From the NCBI RefSeq assembly GCF_050624435.1, contig NW_027459225.1, forward strand, positions 1 to 64,000: 64,000 nucleotides of DNA, read 5' to 3'. Each line of letters opens with the position of its first letter. The first letter of the stretch is position 1. A program made the position numbers and the translations under genes. Positions 46,201-57,700 of the stretch are shown piece after piece. Under the pieces are notes generated by a model, which saw only the letters and a list, made by a program, of their open reading frames with translations, had not been told where the DNA came from and did no database searches. This DNA is from Tenrec ecaudatus. Taxonomy: Eukaryota > Chordata > Mammalia > Afrosoricida > Tenrecidae.

Positions 46201-49200
46201 GCCTGTGGCACCCCAGCCCTTATGCTTTGGGAGCCCCAGGCCTAGGAGCACCCAGCTCTTCGGCTTAGGGAGCCCCAGACCTGGGCGTCACAGCCCTTCG
46301 GCTTAGGGAGCCCCAGTCCTGGGGCGCCCCCGCCCTTAGGTTTAGGGAGCCCCAGGCCTGGGGCGCCCCAGCCCTTAGGCTTTGGGAGCCCCTGGCCGGG
46401 GCGCCCAGTCCTTAGGTTTTGGGAGCCCCAGGCCTGGGGCGCCCCAGCGCTTAGGTTTTGGGAGCCCCAGGCCTGGGGCGCCCCAGCCCTTAGGCTTAGG
46501 GTGCCCCAGGCCTGGGGGCACCCAGCCCTTCGGCTTAAGGAGCCCCAGGCCTGGGGCGTCCCAGCCCTTAGGCTTAGGGAGCCTATGGCCTGGGACACCC
46601 CAGCCCTTAGGCTTTGGGAGCCCCAGGCCAGGTACGCCCCAGCCCTTAGGATTAGGGACCCCTTGTCCTGGGGCGCCCAAGCCTTTAGGCTTTGTGAGCC
46701 CCAGGCCTGGTATGCCCCAGACCTTAGGATTAGGGACCCCCTGGCCTGGGGCACCACAGCCCTCAGGCTTTGGGTGCCCCAGACCTAGGGCGCACCAGCC
46801 CTTCGGCTTAGGGAGCCCCTGGCCTGGGGCGCCCCAGCCCTTAGACTTTGGGAGCCCCAGACCGGGGGTGCCCCAGCCGTTAGGCTTTGGGAGCTCAAGC
46901 CTGGTGCGACCCAGCCCTTAGGTTTTGGGATCCAAAGCCTGGGGCGCCCCAGCCCTTGGGCTTTGGGAGCCCCAGGCCTGGGGTGCCCCAGCCCTTAGGC
47001 TTTGGAAGCCCCAGGCATGGGGCGCCCCAACCCTTAGGATTTGGGAGCCCCAGACTGGGACGCCCCAGCCCATAGGTTTTGGGAGCCCCAGGCCTGGGGC
47101 TCCCAGCCCTTAGGGTTTGAGAGCCCAAGGCTTGGGGCGCCCCAGCTTTTAGGCTTTGGGACCCACAGGCCTGGGGCTCCCCAGCGCTTAGGCATAGGGA
47201 GCCCCAGGCCTGGGGGCGCCCAGCCCTTCGGCTTAGGGAGCCCCAGGCCTGGGGCTCCCCAGCGCTTAGGCATAGGGAGCCCCAGGCCTGGGGCACGCCA
47301 GCCCTTAGGCTTTGGGAGTCCCAGGCCTGGGGCGCCCCAGCCCTTTGGCTTTGTGAGCCACAGGCCTAGAGCGCCCCAGCCCTTAGGCTTAGGGAGCCCC
47401 TGACCTGGGGCGCCCTAGCACTTAGGCTTAGGAGCCCCAGGGCTGAGGCGCCCCAGCCTTAGGTTTTGTGAGCCCTAGGCCTGGGGCGCCCCTGCCCTTG
47501 GCTTTGGGAGCCCCAGGCCTGGGGTGCCCAGGGCCTTAGGCTTAGGGAGCCCCAGGCCTGGGTCGCCCCAGCCGTTAGGCTTAGGGAGCTTCTGGCCTGG
47601 GGCGCCACAGCCCTTTTTCTTAGGGAGCCCCAGGCCTGGGGCGCCCCAACCCGTAGGCTTTGAGAGCCCCAGGCCTGGGGCGCCCCAGCTGTTAGGTTTA
47701 GGGAGCCACCTGCCTGGGGCCCTCCAGCCCTTAGGCTTTGGGAGCCCCAGGCCGGGGTGCCCCAGCCCTTAGGCTTAGGGAACCCCATGCCTGGGCGTAC
47801 AAGCCCTTCGGGTAGGGAGACCCAGGCCTGGGGCGCCCCCGCCCTTAGGTTTAGGGAGCCACTGGCCTGGGGCGCCCCAGCCCTTAGGCTTTGGGAGCCC
47901 CAAGCCGGGGTGCCCGAGCCCTTAGGCTTAGGGAGCCCCAGGCCTGGGGCATCCCTGCCCTTAGGCTTAGGGAGTCCCAGGCCTGGGGCACCCCAGCCCT
48001 TAGGCTTTGGAAGCCACATGCCTGGTACGCCCCAGCCTTTTGGCTTAGGGAGCCCCTGACCTGGGGCGCCCCAGCACTTAGGCTTTGGGAGCCCCAGGCC
48101 TGGGGCGCCCCTGCCCTTGGCTTAGGGAGCCCCAGGCCTCGGGTGCCCCAGCCCTTAGGCTTAGGGAACCCCAGGCCTGGGTCGCCCCAGCCCTTAGGCT
48201 TATGGAGCCCCAGTCCTGGTACGTCCCAGCCCTTAGTCTTAGGGAGCCCCAGGCCTTGGGCGCCCCAGCCCTTAGGCTTTTGGAGCCCCAGGCTGGGACG
48301 CCCCAACCCATAGGATATGGGAGCCCCAGACCTGGGGCGCCCAGCCCTTAGGCTTTGGGAGCCCCAGGGTTGGGGCGCCCAACTCTTAGGCTTTTGGAGC
48401 CACAGGCCTGGGGCGCCCCAGCCCTTAGGCTTATGGAGCCCCAGGCCTGGGAGGACCCAGCTCTTCGGCTTAGGGAGCCCCAGGCCTGGGGCGTCCCTGC
48501 CCTTAGGCTTAGAGAGCCCCAGGCTCGGGGCGCCACAGCCCTAGGCTTTGGAAGTCCCAGACCTAGGCGCCCCAGACCTTAGGCTTTGGGAGTCCCAGCC
48601 TGGTACGCCACAGCCCTTAGGCTTAGGGAGCACCTGGCATGGGGTGCCCCAGCCATTAGGCTTCGGAGCCCCAGGCCTGGGGCGTCCCAGCCCTTAGGTT
48701 TTGGGAGCCCTAGGCCTGGGGCGCCTCTTCCCTTAGGCTTAGGGAACCTCTGGCCTGGGGCGCCACAGCCCTTTGTCTTAGGAAGCCCAAGGCCTGGGGC
48801 GCCCCAACCCTTAGGCTTTGGGAGCCCCAGGCCTGGGGCGCCCCAGCCCTTAGGCTTTGGGCGCCAGGTCTGGGTCGCCCCAGCCCTTAGGCTTTGGGAG
48901 CTCCAGGCCTGTGGCACCCCAGCCCTTATGCTTTGGGAGCCCCAGGCCTAGGAGCACCCAGCTCTTCGGCTTAGGGAGCCCCAGACCTGGGCGTCACAGC
49001 CCTTCGCTTAGGGAGCCCCAGTCCTGGGGCGCCCCCGCCCTTAGGTTTAGGGAGCCCCAGGCCTGGGGCGCCCCAGCCCTTAGGCTTTGGGAGCCCCTGG
49101 CCGGGGCGCCCAGTCCTTAGGTTTTGGGAGCCCCAGGCCTGGGGAGCCCCAGCGCTTAGGTTTTGGGAGCCCCAGGCCTGGGGCGCCCCAGCCCTTAGGC

Positions 49201-52200
49201 TTAGGGTGCCCCAGGCCTGGGGGCACCCAGCCCTTCGGCTTAGGGAGCCCCAGGCCTGGGGCGTCCCAGCCCTTAGGCTTAGGGAGCCTATGGCCTGGGA
49301 CACCCCAGCCCTTAGGCTTTGGGAGCCCCAGGCCAGGTACGCCCCAGCCCTTAGGATTAGGGACCCCTTGTCCTGGGGCGCCCAAGCCTTTAGGCTTTGT
49401 GAGCCCCAGGCCTGGTACGCCCCAGACCTTAGGATTAGGGACCCCCTGGCCTGGGGCACCACAGCCCTCAGGCTTTGGGTGCCCCAGACCTAGGGCGCAC
49501 CAGCCCTTCGGCTTAGGGAGCCCCTGGCCTGGGGCGCCCCAGCCCTTAGACTTTGGGAGCCCCAGGCCGGGGGTGCCCCAGCCGTTAGGCTTTGGGAGCT
49601 CAAGCCTGGTGCGACCCAGCCCTTAGGTTTTGGGATCCAAAGCCTGGGGCGCCCCAGCCCTTGGGCTTTGGGAGCCCCAGGCCTGGGGTGCCCCAGCCCT
49701 TAGGCTTTGGAAGCCCCAGGCATGGGGCGCCCCAACCCTTAGGATTTGGGAGCCCCAGACTGGGACGCCCCAGCCCATAGGTTTTGGGAGCCCCAGGCCT
49801 GGGGCTCCCAGCCCTTAGGGTTTGAGAGCCCAAGGCTTGGGGCGCCCCAGCTTTTAGGCTTTGGGACCCACAGGCCTGGGGCTCCCCAGCGCTTAGGCAT
49901 AGGGAGCCCCAGGCCTGGGGGCGCCCAGCCCTTCGGCTTAGGGAGCCCCAGGCCTGGGGCTCCCCAGCGCTTAGGCATAGGGAGCCCCAGGCCTGGGGCA
50001 CGCCAGCCCTTAGGCTTTGGGAGTCCCAGGCCTGGGGCGCCCCAGTCCTTTGGCTTTGTGAGCCACAGGCCTAGAGCGCCCCAGCCCTTAGGCTTAGGGA
50101 GCCCCTGACCTGGGGCGCCCTAGCACTTAGGCTTTAGGAGCCCCAGGGCTGAGGCGCCCCAGCCTTAGGTTTTGTGAGCCCTAGGCCTGGGGCGCCCCTG
50201 CTCTTGGCTTTGGGAGCCCCAGGCCTGGGGTGCCCAGGGCCTTAGGCTTAGGGAGCCCCAGGCCTGGGTCGCCCCAGCCGTTAGGCTTAGGGAGCTTCTG
50301 GCCTGGGGCGCCACAGCCCTTTTTCTTAGGGAGCCCCAGGCCTGGGGCGCCCCAACCCGTAGGCTTTGAGAGCCCCAGGCCTGGGGCGCCCCAGCTGTTA
50401 GGTTTAGGGAGCCACCTGCCTGGGGCCCCCCAGCCCTTAGGCTTTGGGAGCCCCAGGCCGGGGTGCCCCAGCCCTTAGGCTTAGGGAACCCCATGCCTGG
50501 GCGTACCAGCCCTTCGGATAGGGAGACCCAGGCCTGAGGCGCCCCCGCCCTTAGGTTTAGGGAGCCACTGGCCTGGGGCGCCCCAGCCCTTAGGCTTTGG
50601 GAGCCCCAAGCCGGGGTGCCCGAGCCCTTAGGCTTAGGGAGCCCCAGGCCTGGGGCATCCCTGCCCTTAGGCTTAGGGAGTCCCAGGCCTGGGGCACCCC
50701 AGCCCTTAGGCTTTGGAAGCCACAGGCCTGGTACGCCCCAGCCTTTTGGCTTAGGGAGCCCCTGACCTGGGGCGCCCCAGCACTTAGGCTTTGGGAGCCC
50801 CAGGCCTGGGGCGCCCCTGCCCTTGGCTTAGGGAGCCCCAGGCCTCGGGTGCCCCAGCCCTTAGGCTTAGGGAGCCCCAGGCCTGGGTCGCCCCAGCCCT
50901 TAGGCTTATGGAGCCCCAGTCCTGGTACGTCCCAGCCCTTAGTCTTAGGGAGCCCCAGGCCTTGGGCGCCCCAGCCCTTAGGCTTTTGGAGCCCCAGGCT
51001 GGGACGCCCCAACCCATAGGATATGGGAGCCCCAGACCTGGGGCGCCCAGCCCTTAGGCTTTGGGAGCCCCAGGCTTGGGGCGCCCAACTCTTAGGCTTT
51101 TGGAGCCACAGGCCTGGGGCGCCCCAGCCCTTAGGCTTATGGAGCCCCAGGCCTGGGAGGACCCAGCTCTTCGGCTTAGGGAGCCCCAGGCCTGGGGCGT
51201 CCCTGCCCTTAGGCTTAGAGAGCCCCAGGCTCGGGGCGCCACAGCCCTTAGGCTTTGGAAGTCCCAGACCTAGGCGCCCCAGACCTTAGGCTTTGGGAGT
51301 CCCAGGCCTGGTACGCCCCAGCCCTTAGGCTTAGGGAGCACCTGGCGTGGGGCGCCCCAGCCATTAGGCTTCGGAGCCCCAGGCCTGGGGCGTCCCAGCC
51401 CTTAGGTTTTGGGAGCCCTAGGCCTGGGGCGCCTCTTCCCTTAGGCTTAGGGAACCTCTGGCCTGGGGCGCCACAGCCCTTTGTCTTAGGAAGCCCAAGG
51501 CCTGGGGCGCCCCAACCCTTAGGCTTTGGGAGCCCCAGGCCTGGGGCGCCCCAGCCCTTAGGCTTTGGGCGCCAGGTCTGGGTCGCCCCAGCCCTTAGGC
51601 TTTGGGAGCTCCAGGCCTGTGGCACCCCAGCCCTTATGCTTTGGGAGCCCCAGGCCTAGGAGCACCCAGCTCTTCGGCTTAGGGAGCCCCAGACCTGGGC
51701 GTCACAGCCCTTCGGCTTAGGGAGCCCCAGTCCTGGGGCGCCCCCGCCCTTAGGTTTAGGGAGCCCCAGGCCTGGGGCGCCCCAGCCCTTAGGCTTTGGG
51801 AGCCCCTGGCCGGGGCGCCCAGTCCTTAGGTTTTGGGAGCCCCAGGCCTGGGGAGCCCCAGCGCTTAGGTTTTGGGAGCCCCAGGCCTGGGGCGCCCCAG
51901 CCCTTAGGCTTAGGGTGCCCCAGGCCTGGGGGCACCCAGCCCTTCGGCTTAGGGAGCCCCAGGCCTGGGGCGTCCCAGCCCTTAGGCTTAGGGAGCCTAT
52001 GGCCTGGGACACCCCAGCCCTTAGGCTTTGGGAGCCCCAGGCCAGGTACGCCCCAGCCCTTAGGATTAGGGACCCCTTGTCCTGGGGCGCCCAAGCCTTT
52101 AGGCTTTGTGAGCCCCAGGCCTGGTACGCCCCAGACCTTAGGATTAGGGACCCCCTGGCCTGGGGCACCACAGCCCTCAGGCTTTGGGTGCCCCAGACCT

Positions 52201-55200
52201 AGGGCGCACCAGCCCTTCGGCTTAGGGAGCCCCTGGCCTGGGGCGCCCCAGCCCTTAGACTTTGGGAGTCCCAGGCCGGGGGTGCCCCAGCCGTTAGGCT
52301 TTGGGAGCTCAAGCCTGGTGCGACCCAGCCCTTAGGTTTTGGGATCCAAAGCCTGGGGCGCTCCAGCCCTTGGGCTTTGGGAGCCCCAGGCCTGGGGTGC
52401 CCCAGCCCTTAGGCTTTGGAAGCCCCAGGCATGGGGCGCCCCAACCCTTAGGATTTGGGAGCCCCAGACTGGGACGCCCCAGCCCATAGGTTTTGGGAGC
52501 CCCAGGCCTGGGGCTCCCAGCCCTTAGGGTTTGAGAGCCCAAGGCTTGGGGCGCCCCAGCTTTTAGGCTTTGGGACCCACAGGCCTGGGGCTCCCCAGCG
52601 CTTAGGCATAGGGAGCCCCAGGCCTGGGGGCGCCCAGCCCTTCGGCTTAGGGAGCCCCAGGCCTGGGGCTCCCCAGCGCTTAGGCATAGGGAGCCCCAGG
52701 CCTGGGGCACGCCAGCCCTTAGGCTTTGGGAGTCCCAGGCCTGGGGCGCCCCAGCCCTTTGGCTTTGTGAGCCACAGGCCTAGAGCGCCCCAGCCCTTAG
52801 GCTTAGGGAGCCCCTGACCTGGGGCGCCCTAGCACTTAGGCTTTAGGAGCCCCAGGGCTGAGGCGCCCCAGCCTTAGGTTTTGTGAGCCCTAGGCCTGGG
52901 GCGCCCCTGCCCTTGGCTTTGGGAGCCCCAGGCCTGCGGTGCCCAGGGCCTTAGGCTTAGGGAGCCCCAGGCCTGGGTCGCCCCAGCCGTTAGGCTTAGG
53001 GAGCTTCTGGCCTGGGGCGCCACAGCCCTTTTTCTTAGGGAGCCCCAGGCCTGGGGCATCCCTGCCCTTAGGCTTAGGGAGTCCCAGGCCTGGGGCACCC
53101 CAGCCCTTAGGCTTTGGAAGCCACAGGCCTGGTACGCCCCAGCCTTTTGGCTTAGGGAGCCCCTGACCTGGGGCGCCCCAGCACTTAGGCTTTGGGAGCC
53201 CCAGGCCTGGGGTGCCCCTGCCCTTGGCTTAGGGAGCCCCAGGCCTCGAGTGCCCCAGCCCTTAGGCTTAGGGAGCCCCAGGCCTGGGTCGCCCCAGCCC
53301 TTAGGCTTATGGAGCCCCAGTCCTGGTACGTCCCAGCCCTTAGTCTTAGGGAGCCCCAGGCCTTGGGCGCCCCAGCCCTTAGGCTTTTGGAGCCCCAGGC
53401 TGGGACGCCCCAACCCATAGGATATGGGAGCCCCAGACCTGGGGCGCCCAGCCCTTAGGCTTTGGGAGCCCCAGGCTTGGGGCGCCCAACTCTTAGGCTT
53501 TTGGAGCCACAGGCCTGGGGCGCCCCAGCCCTTAGGCTTATGGAGCCCCAGGCCTGGGAGGACCCAGCTCTTCGGCTTAGGGAGCCCCAGGCCTGGGGCG
53601 TCCCTGCCCTTAGGCTTAGAGAGCCCCAGGCTCGGGGCGCCACAGCCCTTCGGCTTTGGAAGTCCCAGACCTAGGCGCCCCAGACCTTAGGCTTTGGGAG
53701 TCCCAGGCCTGGTACGCCCCAGCCCTTAGGCTTAGGGAGCACCTGGCGTGGGGCGCCCCAGCCATTAGGCTTCGGAGCCCCAGGCCTGGGGCGTCCCAGC
53801 CCTTAGGTTTTGGGAGCCCTAGGCCTGGGGCGCCTCTTCCCTTAGGCTTAGGGAACCTCTGGCCTGGGGCGCCACAGCCCTTTGTCTTAGGAAGCCCAAG
53901 GCCTGGGGCGCCCCAACCCTTAGGCTTTGGGAGCCCCAGGCCTGGGGCGCCCCAGCCCTTAGGCTTTGGGCGCCAGGTCTGGGTCGCCCCAGCCCTTAGG
54001 CTTTGGGAGCTCCAGGCCTGTGGCACCCCAGCCCTTATGCTTTGGGAGCCCCAGGCCTAGGAGCACCCAGCTCTTCGGCTTAGGGAGCCCCAGACCTGGG
54101 CGTCACAGCCCTTCGGCTTAGGGAGCCCCAGTCCTGGGGCGCCCCCGCCCTTAGGTTTAGGGAGCCCCAGGCCTGGGGCGCCCCAGCCCTTAGGCTTTGG
54201 GAGCCCCTGGCCGGGGCGCCCAGTCCTTAAGTTTTCGGAGCCCCAGGCCTGGGGCGCCCCAGCGCTTAGGTTTTGGGAGCCCCAGGCCTGGGGCGCCCCA
54301 GCCCTTAGGCTTAGGGTGCCCCAGGCCTGGGGGCACCCAGCCCTTCGGCTTAGGGAGCCCCAGGCCTGGGGCCTCCCAGCCCTTAGGCTTAGGGAGCCTA
54401 TGGCCTGGGACACCCCAGCCCTTAGGCTTTGGGAGCCCCAGGCCAGGTACGCCCCAGCCCTTAGGATTAGGGACCCCTTGTCCTGGGGCGCCCAAGCCTT
54501 TAGGCTTTGTGAGCCCCAGGCCTGGTACGCCCCAGACCTTAGGATTAGGGACCCCCTGGCCTGGGGCACCACAGCCCTCAGGCTTTGGGTGCCCCAGACC
54601 TAGGGCGCACCAGCCCTTCGGCTTAGGGAGCCCCTGGCCTGGGGCGCCCCAGCCCTTAGACTTTGGGAGCCCCAGACCGGGGGTGCCCCAGCCGTTAGGC
54701 TTTGGGAGCTCAAGCCTGGTGCGACCCAGCCCTTAGGTTTTGGGATCCAAAGCCTGTGGCGCTCCAGCCCTTGGGCTTTGGGAGCCCCAGGCCTGGGGTG
54801 CCCCAGCCCTTAGGCTTTGGAAGCCCCAGGCATGGGGCGCCCCAACCCTTAGGATTTGGGAGCCCCAGACTGGGACGCCCCAGCCCATAGGTTTTGGGAG
54901 CCCCAGGCCTGGGGCTCCCAGCCCTTAGGGTTTGAGAGCCCAAGGCTTGGGGCGCCCCAGCTTTTAGGCTTTGGGACCCACAGGCCTGGGGCTCCCCAGC
55001 GCTTAGGCATAGGGAGCCCCAGGCCTGGGGGCGCCCAGCCCTTCGGCTTAGGGAGCCCCAGGCCTGGGGCTCCCCAGCGCTTAGGCATAGGGAGCCCCAG
55101 GCCTGGGGCACGCCAGCCCTTAGGCTTTGGGAGTCCCAGGCCTGGGGCGCCCCAGCCCTTTGGCTTTGTGAGCCACAGGCCTAGAGCGCCCCAGCCCTTA

Positions 55201-57700
55201 GGCTTAGGGAGCCCCTGACCTGGGGCGCCCTAGCACTTAGGCTTTAGGAGCCCCAGGGCTGAGGCGCCCCAGCCTTAGGTTTTGTGAGCCCTAGGCCTGG
55301 GGCGCCCCTGCCCTTGGCTTTGGGAGCCCCAGGCCTGGGGTGCCCAGGGCCTTAGGCTTAGGGAGCCCCAGGCCTGGGTCGCCCCAGCCGTTAGGCTTAG
55401 GGAGCTTCTGGCCTGGGGCGCCACAGCCCTTTTTCTTAGGGAGCCCCAGGCCTGGGGCGCCCCAACCCGTAGGCTTTGAGAGCCCCAGGCCTGGGGCGCC
55501 CCAGCTGTTAGGTTTAGGGAGCCACCTGCCTGGGGCCCCCCAGCCCTTAGGCTTTGGGAGCCCCAGGCCGGGGTGCCCCAGCCCTTAGGCTTAGGGAACC
55601 CCATGCCTGGGCGTACCAGCCCTTCGGGTAGGGAGACCCAGGCCTGGGGCGCCCCCGCCCTTAGGTTTAGGGAGCCACTGGCCTGGGGCGCCCCAGCCCT
55701 TAGGCTTTGGGAGCCCCAAGCCGGGGTGCCCGAGCCCTTAGGCTTAGGGAGCCCCAGGCCTGGGGCATCCCTGCCCTTAGGCTTAGGGAGTCCCAGGCCT
55801 GGGGCACCCCAGCCCTTAGGCTTTGGAAGCCACAGGCCTGGTACGCCCCAGCCTTTTGGCTGAGGGAGCCCCTGACCTGGGGCGCCCCAGCACTTAGGCT
55901 TTGGGAGCCCCAGGCCTGGGGCGCCCCTGCCCTTGGCTTAGGGAGCCCCAGGCCTCGGGTGCCCCAGCCCTTAGGCTTAGGGAGCCCCAGGCCTGGGGCG
56001 CCCCCGCCCTTAGGTTTAGGGAGCCACTGGCCTGGGGCGCCCCAGCCCTTAGGCTTTGGGAGCCCCAAGCCGGTGTGCCCGAGCCCTTAGGCTTTGGGAG
56101 CCCCAGGCCTGGGGCGCCCCAGCGCTTATGCTTTGGGAGCCCCAGGCCTGGGGCTCCCCATTCCTTAGGCTTAGGGAGCCCTAGGCCTGAGGACACCCAG
56201 CCCTTCGGCTTAGGGAGCCCCAGGCCTAGGGCGCCGCAGCCCTTATTCTTAGGGAGCCCCAGTCCTGGTACGGCCCAGCCCTTAGGCTTAGGGAGCCCCA
56301 GGCCTTGGGCGCCACAGCCCTTAGGCTTTTGGGGCCCCAGGCTGGGACGCTCCAGCCCATAGGTTTTGGGAGCCCCAGGCCTGGGGCGCCCAGCCCTTAG
56401 GCTTAGGGAGCCCCAGGCTCGGGGCGCCCCAGCCCTTAGGCTTTGGGAGTTCCAGACCAAGGCGCCACAGCCCTTAGGTTGGGAGTCCCAGGCCTGGTAC
56501 GCCCCAGCCCTTAGGCTTAGGGAGCACCTGGCCTGGGGCGCCCCAGCCCTTAGGTTTTGGGAGCCCCAGACCTGGGGCTCCACAGCCCTTAGGCTTAGGG
56601 ATCCTCTGGCCTTGGGCGCCACAGCCCTTTGTCTTAGGAAGCCTAAGGCCTGGGGCGCCCCAGCCCTTAGGCTTTGGGTGCCCCAGGCCTGGGGCGCCAC
56701 AGCCCTTAGGCTTTGGGAGCTCCAGGCCTGTGGCGCCCCAGCCCTTAGGCTTATGGAGCCCCAGTCCTGGTACGTCCCAGCCCTTAGTCTTAGGGAGCCC
56801 CAGGCCTTGGGCGCCCCAGCCCTTAGGCTTTGGGAGCCCCAGGCCGGGGTGCCCCAGCCCTTAGGCTTAGGGAACCCCATGCCTGGGCGTACCAGCCCTT
56901 CGGGTAGGGAGACCCAGGCCTGGGGCGCCCCCGCCCTTAGGTTTAGGGAGCCACTGGCCTGGGGCGCCCCAGCCCTTAGGCTTTGGGAGCCCCAAGCCGG
57001 GGTGCCCGAGCCCTTAGGCTTTGGGAGCCCCAGCCCTGGGGCGCCCCAGCGCTTATGCTTTGGGAGCCCCAGGCCTGGGGCTCCCCATTCCTTAGGCTTA
57101 GGGAGCCCTAGGCCTGAGGACACCCAGCCCTTCGGCTTAGGGAGCCCCAGGCCTAGGGCGCCGCAGCCCTTATTCTTAGGGAGCCCCAGTCCTGGTACGG
57201 CCCAGCCCTTAGGCTTAGGGAGCCCCAGGCCTTGGGCGCCACAGCCCTTAGGCTTTTGGGGCCCCAGGCTGGGACGCTCCAGCCCATAGGTTTTGGGAGC
57301 CCCAGGCTTGGGGCGCCCAGCCCTTAGGCTTAGGGAGCCCCAGGCTCGGGGCGCCCCAGCCCTTAGGCTTTGGGAGTTCCAGACCAAGGCGCCACAGCCC
57401 TTAGGTTGGGAGTCCCAGGCCTGGTACGCCCCAGCCCTTAGGCTTAGGGAGCACCTGGCCTGGGGCGCCCCAGCCCTTAGGTTTTGGGAGCCCCAGGCCT
57501 GGGGCTCCACAGCCCTTAGGCTTAGGGATCCTCTGGCCTTGGGCGCCACAGCCCTTTGTCTTAGGAAGCCCAAGGCCTGGGGCGCCCCAGCCCTTAGGCT
57601 TTGGGTGCCCCAGGCCTGGGGCGCCACAGCCCTTAGGCTTTGGGAGCTCCAGGCCTGTGGCACCCCAGCCCTTATGCTTTGAGAGCCCCATGCCTAGGGA
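43280..57700. repeat. Satellite zone A2: second block of the A-type higher-order repeat
   Basis: The A-type monomer order returns after 22 kb. A landmark falling at 13137, 15110, 17083 and 19830 in A1 falls at 44087, 46757, 49462, 52171 and 54572 here, giving periods of 2670, 2705, 2709 and 2401 bp. The 2401-bp unit lacks about 308 bp (eight monomers) near 53050. The 49462 unit has a single-base deletion near 49003. A 5-monomer duplication of about 194 bp occurs at 43443-43830. The right end, 55980-57700, is a 927-bp duplication of mosaic A-type monomers. Confidence 0.85.
55980..57665. repeat. 927-bp tandem duplication at the end of zone A2
   Basis: The block around 56366 recurs at 57293, a 927-bp offset that holds over about 750 bp. 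Because 927 is divisible by three, open frames run straight through both copies. This gives the longest open frame of the window (55894-57663 reverse, 589 codons, with an internal repeat of 309 residues) and a 307-codon forward frame (56366-57289). Both are composed entirely of 13-residue satellite translations. Confidence 0.8.
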
